64,000 nucleotides of DNA. Origin: Methanimicrococcus blatticola (GTDB lineage: Archaea > Halobacteriota > Methanosarcinia > Methanosarcinales > Methanosarcinaceae). The notes under the pieces were generated by a model. It did not search any database, was not told where the DNA came from, and saw only the letters and a program-made list of their open reading frames with translations. Made by a program: the position numbers and the translations under genes. Below, piece by piece: positions 1 through 8,467 of this stretch; the first letter of the stretch is position 1; each line of letters starts with the position of its first letter. Location: the NCBI RefSeq assembly GCF_004363215.1, contig NZ_SNYS01000010.1, forward strand, positions 124,001-188,000, read 5' to 3'.

Positions 1-228
1 TCCGCTAAAATGACACTGTCCGATGAAATTGACTTTGCCGAACTTGCAAAGATGACGGAAGGCGCAAGCGGTGCCGATATCAAAGCTGTTGTCACGGAAG
101 CCGGTATGTTTGCCGTCCGCGGCGAAAAAATGTCGGTTGAAAAAGCGGATTTCATTGACGCCATTCACAAAATTATGGAATCTAAGAAAAAGGAAGAATT
201 GCCTGTTCCTGAAAATATGTTCTATTGA
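1..228 (+). CDS. pan: Proteasome-activating nucleotidase PAN, C-terminal fragment
   Basis: This is the 3' end of a gene that begins before the window; the frame is open from base 1. The residues visible match the C-terminal alpha-helical part of the AAA ATPase module, with the sensor-2 region stretch [10 protein letters not shown] and the helix around AGMFAVR. PAN is the hexameric ATPase that unfolds substrates and opens the archaeal 20S proteasome. The last three residues are Met-Phe-Tyr, where the gate-opening HbYX motif of this family would have a penultimate Tyr; here that place is Phe. The tail before it is Lys/Glu rich. Confidence 0.9.
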   Translation, partial: SAKMTLSDEIDFAELAKMTEGASGADIKAVVTEAGMFAVRGEKMSVEKADFIDAIHKIMESKKKEELPVPENMFY

Positions 229-540
229 ATGGGTTTTTCTTTGTTGAATTCTTCTGAATCGAAGAATTCATCAATTTCTTTTTTAATTTTTTTAAAAAAT
301 TTTTAATTTTTATTTCGGAGTTTTTTCTTTTTAAGAATTTGAAAGCGATAGTAACTTTTTTAAATTTGAGCGTTTATAAAATAGTTCACCATAGGAATTA
401 TTAAATATTTCAGAAACTTATTGATTCCATTTATGATTTAATGATTTGATATTTATCAACTATCATTTCATCTTTTACATACGCTGTTCGGTAACGTCAC
501 ACGAGCCGGCATCGTTTTTTATAAACACAGAGGTTCACAC
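229..540. other. Intergenic region between pan and ftsZ
   Basis: AT-rich DNA with no convincing gene. The first 90 bases after the pan stop carry several runs of T and A (around 280-310) that could serve as a U-tract termination region. TATA-like stretches occur around 365-372 and 517-526. The second lies too close to the ftsZ start for a normal leader, so the promoter position is uncertain. A ribosome-binding sequence AGAGGT sits just before the ftsZ start. Confidence 0.5.
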
Positions 541-1662
541 ATGAAATCCATCGTAGAAGAAGCATTAGCCAGAAGCGCCCGCGAGGACCGCACTGAAGCA
601 CCCCGTTATTCTCCTAACATCAACCTTCAAGGCGAAGAAGTGGATGAAGAATTACGCGCATTTTTAGAAGGCTTAAAGACAAACATCAAAGTTATCGGCT
701 GCGGCGGCGGCGGTTCTAACAGTATCCAGAGAATGCTTGAAGAAGGCATCTCCGGCGCTGAGCTCTATGCCGTCAATACTGACGCCCAGCATCTTTTAAA
801 GATCGGTACCAACAAGAAAATCCTCATCGGCAAAAAGAAGACACGCGGTCTCGGCGCAGGCAGTCTTCCGCAAGTCGGTGAAGACGCAGCCATCGAAAAT
901 GTCGATGACATTCGCCGCGCTGTTGAAGGCGCTGACATGGTTTTCATTACAACCGGTCTCGGCGGCGGTACAGGTACCGGCTCCGCACCCGTTGTCGCTG
1001 AAGCTGCCCGCGCAGCAGGCGCACTCACAATCGCTGTTGTGACCTTGCCGTTCGGCGTGGAAGGTATTGTCAGAAGAACAAACGCAGAAGCAGGTCTTGA
1101 AAGACTCCGCGATGTCGCTGACACTGTTATCGTTATCCCGAACGACAAACTCATTGAAATGGTTCCGAAACTCCCGCTCCAAGCTGCTTTCAAAGTTTGT
1201 GACGAAGTTTTGATGCGCGCCGTCAAAGGTATCACAGAATCTATCACTGAAGACGGTCTCGTGAACGTCGACTTTGCCGATATCCGCACCATTATGCAGA
1301 ACGGCGGTGTTGCAATGATCGGTCTTGGTGAAGCTTCCGGTGAAAACAAAGCTGTCGAATCCATCCAGAAAGCACTCCGAAGCCCGCTTTTGGATGTTGA
1401 CATTTCCGACGCAACTTCTGCGCTCGTTAACGTTATCGGCGGTCCGGACATGACGATTGAAGAAGCACAATCCGTTGTTCAGGAAGTCCACAACCGCATT
1501 GACTCCGGCGCTCGTCTCATTTGGGGTGCCAGAATCGATCCGAAACTTGAAAACAAGATTCGTACAATGATTATCGTGACCGGCGTTAAATCTTCACAGA
1601 TTTACGGTCAGGGCAGCGGTACATTCATCACCGCAAAATACGGCATTGACTTTGTCGAGTAA
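541..1662 (+). CDS. ftsZ: Cell division protein FtsZ
   Basis: FtsZ is the tubulin-like GTPase that polymerises into the cytokinetic ring. The 373-aa product has an N-terminal extension of about 45 residues, then the G-box GCGGGGSN at residues 53-60, the tubulin signature GGGTGTG at 141-147 and the catalytic synergy-loop region NVDFADI near residue 242. Length and motifs are normal for archaeal FtsZ1-type proteins. ATG is preceded by AGAGGT. It stands alone, transcribed toward secE/spt5, the usual archaeal neighbours. The two long opposite-strand open frames inside it are shadows of its codon bias. Confidence 0.97.
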   Translation: MKSIVEEALARSAREDRTEAPRYSPNINLQGEEVDEELRAFLEGLKTNIKVIGCGGGGSNSIQRMLEEGISGAELYAVNTDAQHLLKIGTNKKILIGKKKTRGLGAGSLPQVGEDAAIENVDDIRRAVEGADMVFITTGLGGGTGTGSAPVVAEAARAAGALTIAVVTLPFGVEGIVRRTNAEAGLERLRDVADTVIVIPNDKLIEMVPKLPLQAAFKVCDEVLMRAVKGITESITEDGLVNVDFADIRTIMQNGGVAMIGLGEASGENKAVESIQKALRSPLLDVDISDATSALVNVIGGPDMTIEEAQSVVQEVHNRIDSGARLIWGARIDPKLENKIRTMIIVTGVKSSQIYGQGSGTFITAKYGIDFVE

Positions 1663-1938
1663 TCTCGACAAATCAATCTTTTCTTTTTATTTTCTCTCAC
1701 GTTCTTTTGATTGTTTTATTCTTGTTTTTCTTTAGTTTTTATTGTGTTTTATTTTCTGTTTTTTCATCTTTGTTCTTCTTATCGTTTCTCATTTCGAAAA
1801 AAGGACAAAGTATATTAAGTATGAATGTATTAGAATCGCTATCTTTTTTGAGTTTTTAGTTTTTCGGATATCTGTTAGATTCGAAAAATTTTCAATTCAA
1901 ATTTTAATTTAATCGCTTCTCTTGAAGCTTATTCGGAT

Positions 1939-2178
1939 GTGAATAATTTGGCAGAAAACAATACGGCAGATAAAGTTAAGGACGGCATTTCAAACATCGG
2001 TCCGACACTTCGCTCTTATCTCAGAATTTTAAAATTGGCCCGCAAGCCGACCCGCAAAGAATTCTTTACCATTGCAAAAGTTGCAGCACTCGGTATTCTC
2101 GCAATCGGTGTCATGGGCTTTCTCTTCTATGTCTTGATGGATATTGTTCCGGAATACTTCATCCCGGTCAGGTCATAA
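1939..2178 (+). CDS. secE: Protein translocase subunit SecE (Sec61-gamma)
   Basis: This 79-aa protein is the small essential clamp subunit of the archaeal SecYE-beta translocon. The N-terminal amphipathic part contains a basic segment (LARKPTRKEF) that lies on the cytoplasmic face. It is followed by one membrane span at about residues 49-70, matching the Sec61-gamma layout. GTG at 1939 is the start given here; a TTG at 1948, yielding an N-terminus like MAENN, is an alternative. The gene ends one base before spt5, the conserved archaeal secE-nusG pair. The Sec61-beta gene is far away, at 51289-51465. Confidence 0.93.
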   Translation: MNNLAENNTADKVKDGISNIGPTLRSYLRILKLARKPTRKEFFTIAKVAALGILAIGVMGFLFYVLMDIVPEYFIPVRS

Positions 2179-2179
2179 A

Positions 2180-2656
2180 ATGTTTGAAGAAGAAAATAAT
2201 GACGACGTTAACATTTTCATTGTAAAGACGACCGTCAACCAGGAAAAATCCGTTGCCAAGTCGATGGCGCTGGTGGCAAAAAAAGAGCATTTGGACGTCA
2301 GAGCCGTTCTCGCTCCTGAGGAGCTGAAAGGGTATGTTTTTGTTGAAACGCCCCGTTCCGCAGTCGTTGACAGTTTGATTCAGGCTGTTCCGCATGCAAA
2401 ATCCATGTTGAAAAGCCCGACAAAACTCAGCGAAATTGAACACTTCTTAAAGCCCAAACCCATCTCTGTCGGCATTACCGAAGGCTCGATTATCGAAATC
2501 ACATCCGGCCCGTTCAAGGGCGAAAAAGCCAAAGTCAAGCGTATCGGTGCAGGACAGCATGATGAAATTACGGTGGAATTATTCGACGCCGTGGTTCCCA
2601 TCCCGATTACCATTCGGGGAGACACAGTTCGTGTCTTGAAAAAGGAAGAAGACTAA
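2180..2656 (+). CDS. spt5: Transcription elongation factor Spt5 (NusG)
   Basis: The 158-aa product has an N-terminal NGN domain (about residues 8-90), which binds the RNA polymerase clamp with Spt4. A C-terminal KOW domain (about 100-150) follows, containing GPFKGEKAKV. It promotes processivity and couples transcription with translation. The ATG at 2180 is chosen because it follows the secE stop directly; the open frame extends upstream to 2144, but only by overlapping secE. Length and domain order are those of archaeal Spt5. Confidence 0.96.
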   Translation: MFEEENNDDVNIFIVKTTVNQEKSVAKSMALVAKKEHLDVRAVLAPEELKGYVFVETPRSAVVDSLIQAVPHAKSMLKSPTKLSEIEHFLKPKPISVGITEGSIIEITSGPFKGEKAKVKRIGAGQHDEITVELFDAVVPIPITIRGDTVRVLKKEED

Positions 2657-2881
2657 ATACAAACGCAGACAGTTCAAAAGACTGTTTGCCGATTTACTTT
2701 TTTCATTATTCCTTATGCAGCGTTTCGTCGTTGTTCTTGAACAACTTCGTATTCCCGAAATTTCATGAGAAAGCTTTAAATCAAAGAATTCGATTTATTA
2801 GAATCTCTTTCAGAATAAACTCATTTACATTTATCTGAATTATCAATTCAAATTAAATTTATTATATCCACGGTGATTTTA

Positions 2882-3367
2882 ATGGCAAGTTCAGTAGAAG
2901 CATTGGTCCCCGGAGGAAAAGCCACTCCCGGTCCGCCGCTCGGTCCGGCATTGGGTCCTCTCGGTGTCAACATTAAAGACGTTATTGATCAAATCAATGA
3001 AAAAACAAAAGACTTTAACGGCATGCAAGTTCCGGTGACGGTGGTTGTGGCCGACGACAAGAGTGTCACAATTACAGTCGGTACGCCCCCGACATCCTCT
3101 TTGCTTCTTCAGGAAGCAGGTGTCCAAAAAGGCTCCGGCAAACCCAACGTTGAAAAAGTCGGAAACATTACCGTCCAGCAGGCTGCAAAAATCGCACGCA
3201 TGAAGAAGGACGACATCCTTTCATACGACTTGAAAGCAGCCATCAAAGAAGTCACCGGTGTCGGTGTTTCAATGGGCATTACCGTCGAAGGCATGGACGT
3301 CAGAGACTTCCAAAAAGCAATTGACGCCGGTCAGTACGACGACGTTCTCAGCAACGAAGAATGGTAA
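2882..3367 (+). CDS. rpl11: 50S ribosomal protein L11 (uL11)
   Basis: L11 binds the GTPase-associated region of 23S rRNA at the stalk base. The 161-aa sequence shows the proline-rich N-terminal segment (GGKATPGPPLGPALGP) that moves on factor binding, and a C-terminal rRNA-binding domain. The ATG at 2882 is preceded by GGTGA with about six bases of spacing; the in-frame GTG at 2873 overlaps that ribosome-binding site and is unlikely. It follows spt5 after about 220 bases and precedes rpl1 after about 250, so it may be transcribed separately. Confidence 0.97.
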   Translation: MASSVEALVPGGKATPGPPLGPALGPLGVNIKDVIDQINEKTKDFNGMQVPVTVVVADDKSVTITVGTPPTSSLLLQEAGVQKGSGKPNVEKVGNITVQQAAKIARMKKDDILSYDLKAAIKEVTGVGVSMGITVEGMDVRDFQKAIDAGQYDDVLSNEEW

Positions 3368-3532
3368 TCTTTTACCGTTCTTTTTTCATATTTATTTAAA
3401 GCACCTTTCGAATAAAGCCGGCTTTGGTCGACATGAACATTATTATGTAATGCCGATTGCGTTGACATTATTCTGAAAACAGCTTTTTCATTTAAAACAT
3501 CAAATTAACCGTAGAAAGTCGAAATGACTGAC

Positions 3533-3585
3533 GCACGTTAAAATGCCGTGCAACCGAAAACATTCGGCTGCTTCACTTTTTCGGT
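3533..3585 (+). promoter_or_regulatory. Structured leader of the rpl1 operon with two competing hairpins
   Basis: Upstream of rpl1 there is a 5-bp hairpin (3533-3537 with 3547-3551). A second hairpin pairs CCGAA at 3554-3558 with TTCGG at 3563-3567. The same left arm can instead pair as ACCGAAAA (3553-3560) with TTTTCGGT (3578-3585), an 8-bp perfect stem that excludes the second hairpin. In methanogens related to Methanococcus, ribosomal protein L1 is known to repress its own operon by binding mRNA. Autogenous control through this leader is therefore plausible but not shown here. Confidence 0.5.
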
Positions 3586-3619
3586 GTTTTAATTGGCGGG
3601 ACTACGGGGAGGCCTTAAA

Positions 3620-4261
3620 ATGGCAGATGTATCTATCGAAGAAATCGTAAAAAAATTATTAGAGGAGTCCCCTCAACGCAAATTCTCAGAAAGCGTTGAC
3701 ATTGCGATTAACCTCAAAAACCTTGACCTCAACCAACCCAAAAACAGGGTTGATGAAGAAATCGTTCTCCCGAACGGTCTCGGCAAAGAATTGAAGGTCG
3801 GCGTTTTTGCAAAAGGCGAAGTTGCATTGCAGGCCAAACAGGCCGGGGCAGCATACGTTTTTGACGATGCGGATATCCAGGAAATGAAGGACGACAAGGC
3901 ACGCGCAAAAGCCGTTGCCGATGAATGTGACTTCTTCATTGCGGAAACCCAGTTCATGGCAACAATCGGTAAAACAATCGGTACCGTTCTCGGTCCGAGA
4001 GGTAAAATGCCGGTTCCGCTCCTTCCGGGAAAAAGCATCGGTGAAATGATTCAGTCAAAACAGAGCGCTGTTCGCGTCAGATCCAAAGACAAGATGACGT
4101 TCCACGTTTCCGTCGGACGCCGCGACATGCCCGCTGACAAATTGGCTCAGAACATTGAAGCCGTCGTCTCACGTGTTGAGCGCGCACTCGTCAAAGGAAG
4201 ACACAACATTAAATCCATTTATGTCACAACGACAATGGGAAAATCCGAGAGGGTGATGTGA
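3620..4261 (+). CDS. rpl1: 50S ribosomal protein L1 (uL1)
   Basis: L1 forms the mobile L1 stalk at the E site and in methanogens can act as translational repressor of its own operon. The 213-aa product contains the family signature region TVLGPRGKMPVPL and the RNA-binding N/C-terminal domain. The ATG at 3620 is preceded by GGGGAGG with about seven bases between; the longer frame from TTG at 3593 would add nine residues over the ribosome-binding site. It ends one base before rpl10 and forms a stalk operon with rpl10 and rpl12. Confidence 0.96.
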   Translation: MADVSIEEIVKKLLEESPQRKFSESVDIAINLKNLDLNQPKNRVDEEIVLPNGLGKELKVGVFAKGEVALQAKQAGAAYVFDDADIQEMKDDKARAKAVADECDFFIAETQFMATIGKTIGTVLGPRGKMPVPLLPGKSIGEMIQSKQSAVRVRSKDKMTFHVSVGRRDMPADKLAQNIEAVVSRVERALVKGRHNIKSIYVTTTMGKSERVM

Positions 4262-4262
4262 T

Positions 4263-5126
4263 ATGGCAGAAACTCGAGGCGCAGAAGCAATCCCGCAGTG
4301 GAAAATGGATGAAGTTGCAGAACTCAAAGATCTCGTCAAAAATTACAACATTTTCGGTGTTGTCAGCTTTGAAAGTATCAGTGCCGACCAGCTCCAGAAG
4401 ATGAGACGCAACTTAAGAGAATCAGCCGTTTTGAAAGTCACACGTAACACTTTGAACGAAAAAGCGCTCAAAGAAAGTGACGGCAGCGTTCCTGACATGG
4501 TTCAATACATTGAAGGGCAAACCGCTTTGATTTTCACAAACGACAACCCGTTCAAATTATACAAAATGTTGGCCCAGACAAAGACACCGGCCCCCATTAA
4601 AGCAGGCGCAGTTGCTCCTTTTGACATCACTGTCAACAAAGGTCCGACCAGCTTCCCGCCGGGTCCGATGCTCAGTGAATTCCAGGGCGCAGGCATTCCG
4701 ACAGCTGTTGAAGGCGGTAAAATCGCTATCAAAGAAACAAAAGTCGTCTGTAAAGCCGGCGAAAAAGTTTCCCAGAAATTAGCAAACGCATTAAGCAAGT
4801 TGGAAATTTTCCCGATGGAAGTCGGTTTAATTTTAAGAGCTGTTTACGAAGACGGAACTGTTTATCTTCCGGAAGTCCTTCACGTTGACGAAACTGAAAT
4901 GTTCAACAAATTCGTCACCGCGGCACAGGAAGCATTCAACTTGTCCGTAAACGCAGCCATCGTGAACAAGGATAACATCGAAGTTCTCATCCAGAAGGCA
5001 CACACAGAAGCCGTCAATTTGGGTGTTGAAGCCGTTGTCTTTGAACCTGAAGTGATGGACAAATTAATCGGCAAAGCCAACGCACAAGCAACATCCGTTG
5101 CAAAAGCAAGCAAATACGAATTATAA
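4263..5126 (+). CDS. rpl10: Ribosomal stalk protein L10 (P0, uL10), lacking the usual C-terminal tail
   Basis: P0 anchors the P1 (L12) dimers on the ribosome. The N-terminal rRNA-binding domain, the insert domain and the helical spine that carries P1 dimers are all visible. The protein stops at residue 287 with ASKYEL. Archaeal P0 proteins I know are about 335-350 aa and end in an acidic tail plus a GLGALFG-like motif shared with P1. Here that tail is absent and no remnant is seen in the 50 bases before rpl12, so this looks like real loss rather than a frameshift. The start ATG follows GGTGAT. Confidence 0.95.
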   Translation: MAETRGAEAIPQWKMDEVAELKDLVKNYNIFGVVSFESISADQLQKMRRNLRESAVLKVTRNTLNEKALKESDGSVPDMVQYIEGQTALIFTNDNPFKLYKMLAQTKTPAPIKAGAVAPFDITVNKGPTSFPPGPMLSEFQGAGIPTAVEGGKIAIKETKVVCKAGEKVSQKLANALSKLEIFPMEVGLILRAVYEDGTVYLPEVLHVDETEMFNKFVTAAQEAFNLSVNAAIVNKDNIEVLIQKAHTEAVNLGVEAVVFEPEVMDKLIGKANAQATSVAKASKYEL

Positions 5127-5176
5127 ATTAACGAATCATAAATAAAATTTAAACATAAATCAAAAGGTGAAATAAT

Positions 5177-5482
5177 ATGCAGTACATCTACGCAGCACTT
5201 TTAATCTACAAGAGCGGAAAAGAAATCACAGAAGACTCAGTCAAAGCAGTCCTTGCAGCAGCAGGCGCAGACGTTGACGATGCACGTGTCAAAGCACTCA
5301 TCTCAGCACTCGACGGCGTTGACATCGAAGAAGCAATCGCAAAAGCAGCATTCGCAGCACCCGCCGCAGCAGCACCCGCCGCAGCAGCAGAAGCAGCACC
5401 CGCAGCAGCAGAAGCAGCACCCGAAGAAGAAGACCACTCCGAAGAAGAAGGTATGGCCGGTCTCGGTGCACTCTTCGGTTAA
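5177..5482 (+). CDS. rpl12: 50S ribosomal protein P1 (L12)
   Basis: P1 is the acidic stalk protein that recruits elongation factors. The 101-aa product has the alpha-helical dimerisation and P0-binding domain (residues 1-58), an Ala/Pro-rich hinge (about 62-83), an acidic stretch and the factor-binding end GLGALFG. AAAGGTGAAAT precedes the ATG at good spacing. It is the last gene of the stalk operon and is followed at once by two hairpins, the second an intrinsic terminator. Because P0 in this genome has no acidic tail, P1 would be the only carrier of the factor-binding motif. Confidence 0.96.
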   Translation: MQYIYAALLIYKSGKEITEDSVKAVLAAAGADVDDARVKALISALDGVDIEEAIAKAAFAAPAAAAPAAAAEAAPAAAEAAPEEEDHSEEEGMAGLGALFG

Positions 5483-5499
5483 TTTCGGTTTCCGAAATT
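5481..5499 (+). other. Hairpin directly after the rpl12 stop
   Basis: AATTTCGG at 5481-5488 is complementary to CCGAAATT at 5492-5499, with a 3-base loop. The stem begins inside the stop codon. No T run follows, so it is not a terminator by itself; it may protect the mRNA 3' end ahead of the terminator at 5511. Confidence 0.6.
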
Positions 5500-5510
5500 T
5501 GTACCACTCA

Positions 5511-5544
5511 AGCCCGGGGGATTTTTCCCTCGGGCTTTTTTTTT
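5511..5544 (+). terminator. Intrinsic terminator of the rpl1-rpl10-rpl12 operon
   Basis: A GC-rich 10-bp stem (5511-5520 with 5527-5536, one G-T pair) has a 6-base loop and is followed by nine T residues (5536-5544). It has the form of a classical hairpin plus T-tract terminator. Confidence 0.9.
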
Positions 5545-5671
5545 AATATATGGATTTTTGGTTTTTCTGTTTTATTTTGAAAAAATCATTCTTGTTTTAA
5601 ATGAAAAATTTCGAGCAACGCGAGGAATCTTTCGGGTTAACTATAAGTCTCTTTGATTTCTTTTTCTTTTC

Positions 5672-6733
5672 GTGTCAAAATTCGATCCCGTTTTTATGGC
5701 GAAAAGCGCTTGGCAAATGAAAATTCGCCGCCGTCCTGTGACAATTTCTCATACCGTCAACTCCGGTTGTAATTTAAGATGTGTTTTTTGCGATGAATGG
5801 AAAAAGAGTTTGAAAACGGATGATGAATCTGTTTCCCGAAGAGAGCCTTCTTTTGAAGAAGTTTGTAAAATTATTGATTTGGCCGTTGACTTCGGTATCG
5901 GCTCTTATAATGCTTGGTCGACCGAGCCTTTTTTGAGAAAAGATTTGCCGGATATTATGAAATATGCCAAATCGAAAGGGATGAAGACATTTACGATTAC
6001 AAACGGTCTGCTGCTCAAAAAAAGAATGCATGAGCTCAAAGATGTGGATTATATTTCTGTTTCTGTTGACGGGCCGACAGCAACGCGTGAAATTCGCGGT
6101 GCCGATTATGAAATGATTTTAGACGGCATCCGGTATGCGTCACAAAGCGGTTTGCTGAATGAACCTCTCTTAATGAACTGTGTCATCAGCCGCAAAAATT
6201 TAGACGAAGTCGAAGATTTGCTCCGGTTTGCTAAAGATCTCGGGAATGTTAAAATGGCGGTTGAGCCGCTTTATGTTTTTCAGCGAATGGGCGATACGGA
6301 TTGGGATGATTTATCAATCGGCGAAGCACAGCAGGAAAAATTTGTTTCTTTGATGAACACGCTCATCGATATGAAAAAGAAAGGGTATCCGCTGATTAAT
6401 TCCAAAACTTATTTAAAACAAATCCGTGACGGTAAAAATATTAAAAATTGCCGGGTTGATCGCGGTATTTTAGCGGTGGATCATCACAGCAACATGTACA
6501 ATTGCCGCATTCACAACAAACCGCTCGGAAACGTGATTGAAGAGTCTGTCTTTGATAATGAAAATGACGAAAAAATTGTACAAAACGGAATCACAAAAGT
6601 TTGGAATCAAACGAAAAAAGAAAGAAAAGAAATGATTCAAAATTGTGAAGGCTGCCGTTTTTTCGGATACGCCGAATTAACGCTGATGAACAATTACAAT
6701 ATTGAATCTTTTTACGGCTACGAATGGCTGTAA
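5672..6733 (+). CDS. Radical SAM/SPASM-like protein
   Basis: The 353-aa protein has the radical SAM cluster motif CNLRCVFC (C-X3-C-X2-C) near residue 31. The position of the usual GGEP SAM-amino-group motif reads STEPFL. The C-terminal part carries more cysteines (NCRVD, YNCR and NCEGC), arranged like a shortened SPASM or twitch auxiliary-cluster domain. Such enzymes cleave SAM to start radical chemistry, often on peptides or cofactors. The substrate cannot be told from sequence, and no precursor-peptide gene is seen next to it. The start is GTG at 5672; the gene stands alone between the stalk operon and a gene on the opposite strand. Confidence 0.85.
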   Translation: MSKFDPVFMAKSAWQMKIRRRPVTISHTVNSGCNLRCVFCDEWKKSLKTDDESVSRREPSFEEVCKIIDLAVDFGIGSYNAWSTEPFLRKDLPDIMKYAKSKGMKTFTITNGLLLKKRMHELKDVDYISVSVDGPTATREIRGADYEMILDGIRYASQSGLLNEPLLMNCVISRKNLDEVEDLLRFAKDLGNVKMAVEPLYVFQRMGDTDWDDLSIGEAQQEKFVSLMNTLIDMKKKGYPLINSKTYLKQIRDGKNIKNCRVDRGILAVDHHSNMYNCRIHNKPLGNVIEESVFDNENDEKIVQNGITKVWNQTKKERKEMIQNCEGCRFFGYAELTLMNNYNIESFYGYEWL

Positions 6734-6749
6734 TTTTTTTATTTATGTT

Positions 6750-7295
6750 TTATTTTTGAAGCGAATATTTGGAGTAATCACGTCCCAATTGGATGTTGAT
6801 TGCCGTCATTTTCTTTGAAATGTCTTCAATAATCGCTTTTGATAAAGTGATGTTTTCGGCAAGTAATTTATCAACTGAATCCAATTGTTTCAAGGTATCT
6901 TCGACACGGTTCTCTTCTAAAATTGCATCCGTCATCATATTTTTAATAGATTCTAATGTGACGATAATTGTTGTCGAATTCTTAACCTGTCTTTTTCCAA
7001 GATGCGGGTACGGTCTTCCTAAAAATTTGCCTTCATTGATGTAATAATCCAATATTTCCGTTAATTTGTCGCTGTATTTTGAAATCGGAATTTTTACAAA
7101 CGGCGGAGTTGTTTTGCCGTCTTCAACCAATTCAGCCCTTAATGCCTGCAAATCTGCTTTTAATCTCAAATTTAATCTTTCGGCGGGATAGAAAAAAACA
7201 TCAATCGCATGCTGGTAATATTTGTAATTTTCAATATCAATCATTTGCTTTTGATATTCGTTCAACTGATCCAGTTTTTTTTCCGTTGCGCTCAT
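6750..7295 (-). CDS. Hypothetical helical protein
   Basis: This 181-aa soluble protein is rich in Lys, Glu, Leu and Ile, with predicted long helices and no signal peptide or membrane span. The N-terminal half has the heptad-like pattern EKKLDQLNEYQKQM. A central segment (PYPHLGKRQVKNSTT) is more polar, and the C-terminal third is again helical. The gene is convergent with the radical SAM gene (16 bases apart). An AGGTGAGTT sequence precedes its ATG, which supports real translation. I recognise no family; a small scaffold or regulator is possible but not supported. Confidence 0.7.
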   Translation of the reverse strand: MSATEKKLDQLNEYQKQMIDIENYKYYQHAIDVFFYPAERLNLRLKADLQALRAELVEDGKTTPPFVKIPISKYSDKLTEILDYYINEGKFLGRPYPHLGKRQVKNSTTIIVTLESIKNMMTDAILEENRVEDTLKQLDSVDKLLAENITLSKAIIEDISKKMTAINIQLGRDYSKYSLQK

Positions 7296-7725
7296 TAACT
7301 CACCTTTTTAAACCAAAAATCTAAATTAATATTGTTTTTAGGATAACCTTTAAAATACTCCTGCCAGATTATATATTTTATCTCAATATTCTATATATAT
7401 TTGAAGCCGTATTTTTTTGCCTGATTTTCGGTCACGACGGTTCAATCTTTCTTATCGCGGCCGAAGAATAAACTTTATAAACCCTGAATGTATTAAGGGG
7501 TTACAAATCGGGCTTAAAGTCTGTTGTTTAATCCGCGCCAAACGTTTAGGCTAACCGTCATACATAGGATGTTTCTTTAGAATGGCTGAAGAAGCAATGA
7601 TGCACAAGCGGATTGTTTTTTGATGTTTAACAAACGGTTGGATTTATCGTTTTGTTTCATCGCATTCAAATTTCAATTTAATTAATACAATTAATTTACA
7701 ATTTATTCATTATCGGAGAATTATT
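7296..7725. other. Divergent intergenic region and long rpl10e leader
   Basis: These 430 bases separate the minus-strand helical protein from rpl10e. A clear TATA box (see 7474-7481) would start transcription near 7500 and leave a leader of about 220 bases. A small inverted repeat (AACCC near 7479, GGGTT near 7498) lies at the predicted start. The rest holds no open frame of note, no tRNA fold, and no complete C/D-box RNA, although a GCTGA and an ATGATG occur near 7590-7600. Confidence 0.5.
7474..7481 (+). promoter_or_regulatory. TATA box for rpl10e
   Basis: TTTATAAA is preceded by a purine-rich BRE-like stretch (GAAGAATAAAC). It is the only strong archaeal promoter match in this region and points toward rpl10e. 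Confidence 0.6.
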
Positions 7726-8247
7726 ATGGTTAGAAAGCCGGCAAGTATGTACAGAAACATCAGACAGCGCTCCTTCACCAGAAGAAAATATATGGGCGGT
7801 GTTCCGGGTGTTCAGATTATCCACTACGACATGGGTAACTTAACAAGACAAGACTACCCTGTCAAATTATCATTGCTCGTTGAAGAAAAATGTGCGATCA
7901 GACACACAGCTCTTGAAGCTGCCCGTATTACCGCCAACAGACACATGGTCAACAAGGCAGGCAGAGGCAACTTCCACATCAAGTTGCGCGTCTATCCCCA
8001 CGAAGTTCTCAGAGAAAACAAGCAGGCCACCGGCGCCGGTGCTGACCGTGTTTCCAGTGGTATGAGAGCAGCTTTCGGTAAGAACGTCGGAACCGCAGCA
8101 CGTGTTGTGCCGCTCCAGAAAATCTTTACCATTTCCTGCGACAAGGAATATTTCCTCGCAGCAAAGAAAGCACTCCAAAACGCAGGACAGAAACTTCCGA
8201 CACCCACCAGAATTATCATTGACCAGGGTGCCGATTTGGTTTTGTAA
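7726..8247 (+). CDS. rpl10e: 50S ribosomal protein L10e (uL16)
   Basis: L10e is the archaeal counterpart of bacterial L16 and lies near the tRNA elbow in the central protuberance. The 173-aa sequence begins [12 protein letters not shown] and contains the conserved GGVPGVQI and basic RNA-binding segments ([17 protein letters not shown]). Length and motifs are normal. An ATCGGAG-like sequence lies before the ATG. It is transcribed alone from the promoter at 7474 and ends in the terminator at 8278. Confidence 0.97.
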   Translation: MVRKPASMYRNIRQRSFTRRKYMGGVPGVQIIHYDMGNLTRQDYPVKLSLLVEEKCAIRHTALEAARITANRHMVNKAGRGNFHIKLRVYPHEVLRENKQATGAGADRVSSGMRAAFGKNVGTAARVVPLQKIFTISCDKEYFLAAKKALQNAGQKLPTPTRIIIDQGADLVL

Positions 8248-8277
8248 GCGCGTTGTTTTTAAAATAAATCCTTTTTA

Positions 8278-8298
8278 AAATCCGAATCTTTCGGATTT
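8278..8298 (+). terminator. Intrinsic terminator of rpl10e
   Basis: AAATCCGAA (8278-8286) pairs with TTCGGATTT (8290-8298) across a 3-base loop. It is followed by a C and a T-rich tract. Confidence 0.85.
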
Positions 8299-8467
8299 CT
8301 TTTTTCATTTTTATTTTCATTTGCAGCATTTGTTATTCTTATTTCAAAAAGCGGGCAGCTTTTTTTTAAAAGCGTTTAAAATATGCGCGTTGTAAAACCT
8401 TTTATAATATCTGGGTCTTCTGAAAAAGCATATATTATCATATTATCAAAAACAAAGAGGGAAAATT

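Noticed and set aside
765-1491. Two long opposite-strand open frames inside ftsZ
   Set aside because: They mirror the codon pattern of ftsZ, have no ribosome-binding site and resemble no protein.
7560-7640. Possible C/D-box RNA upstream of rpl10e
   Set aside because: A CTGA and an ATGATG are present, but a full C-D'-C'-D order with suitable spacing is not.
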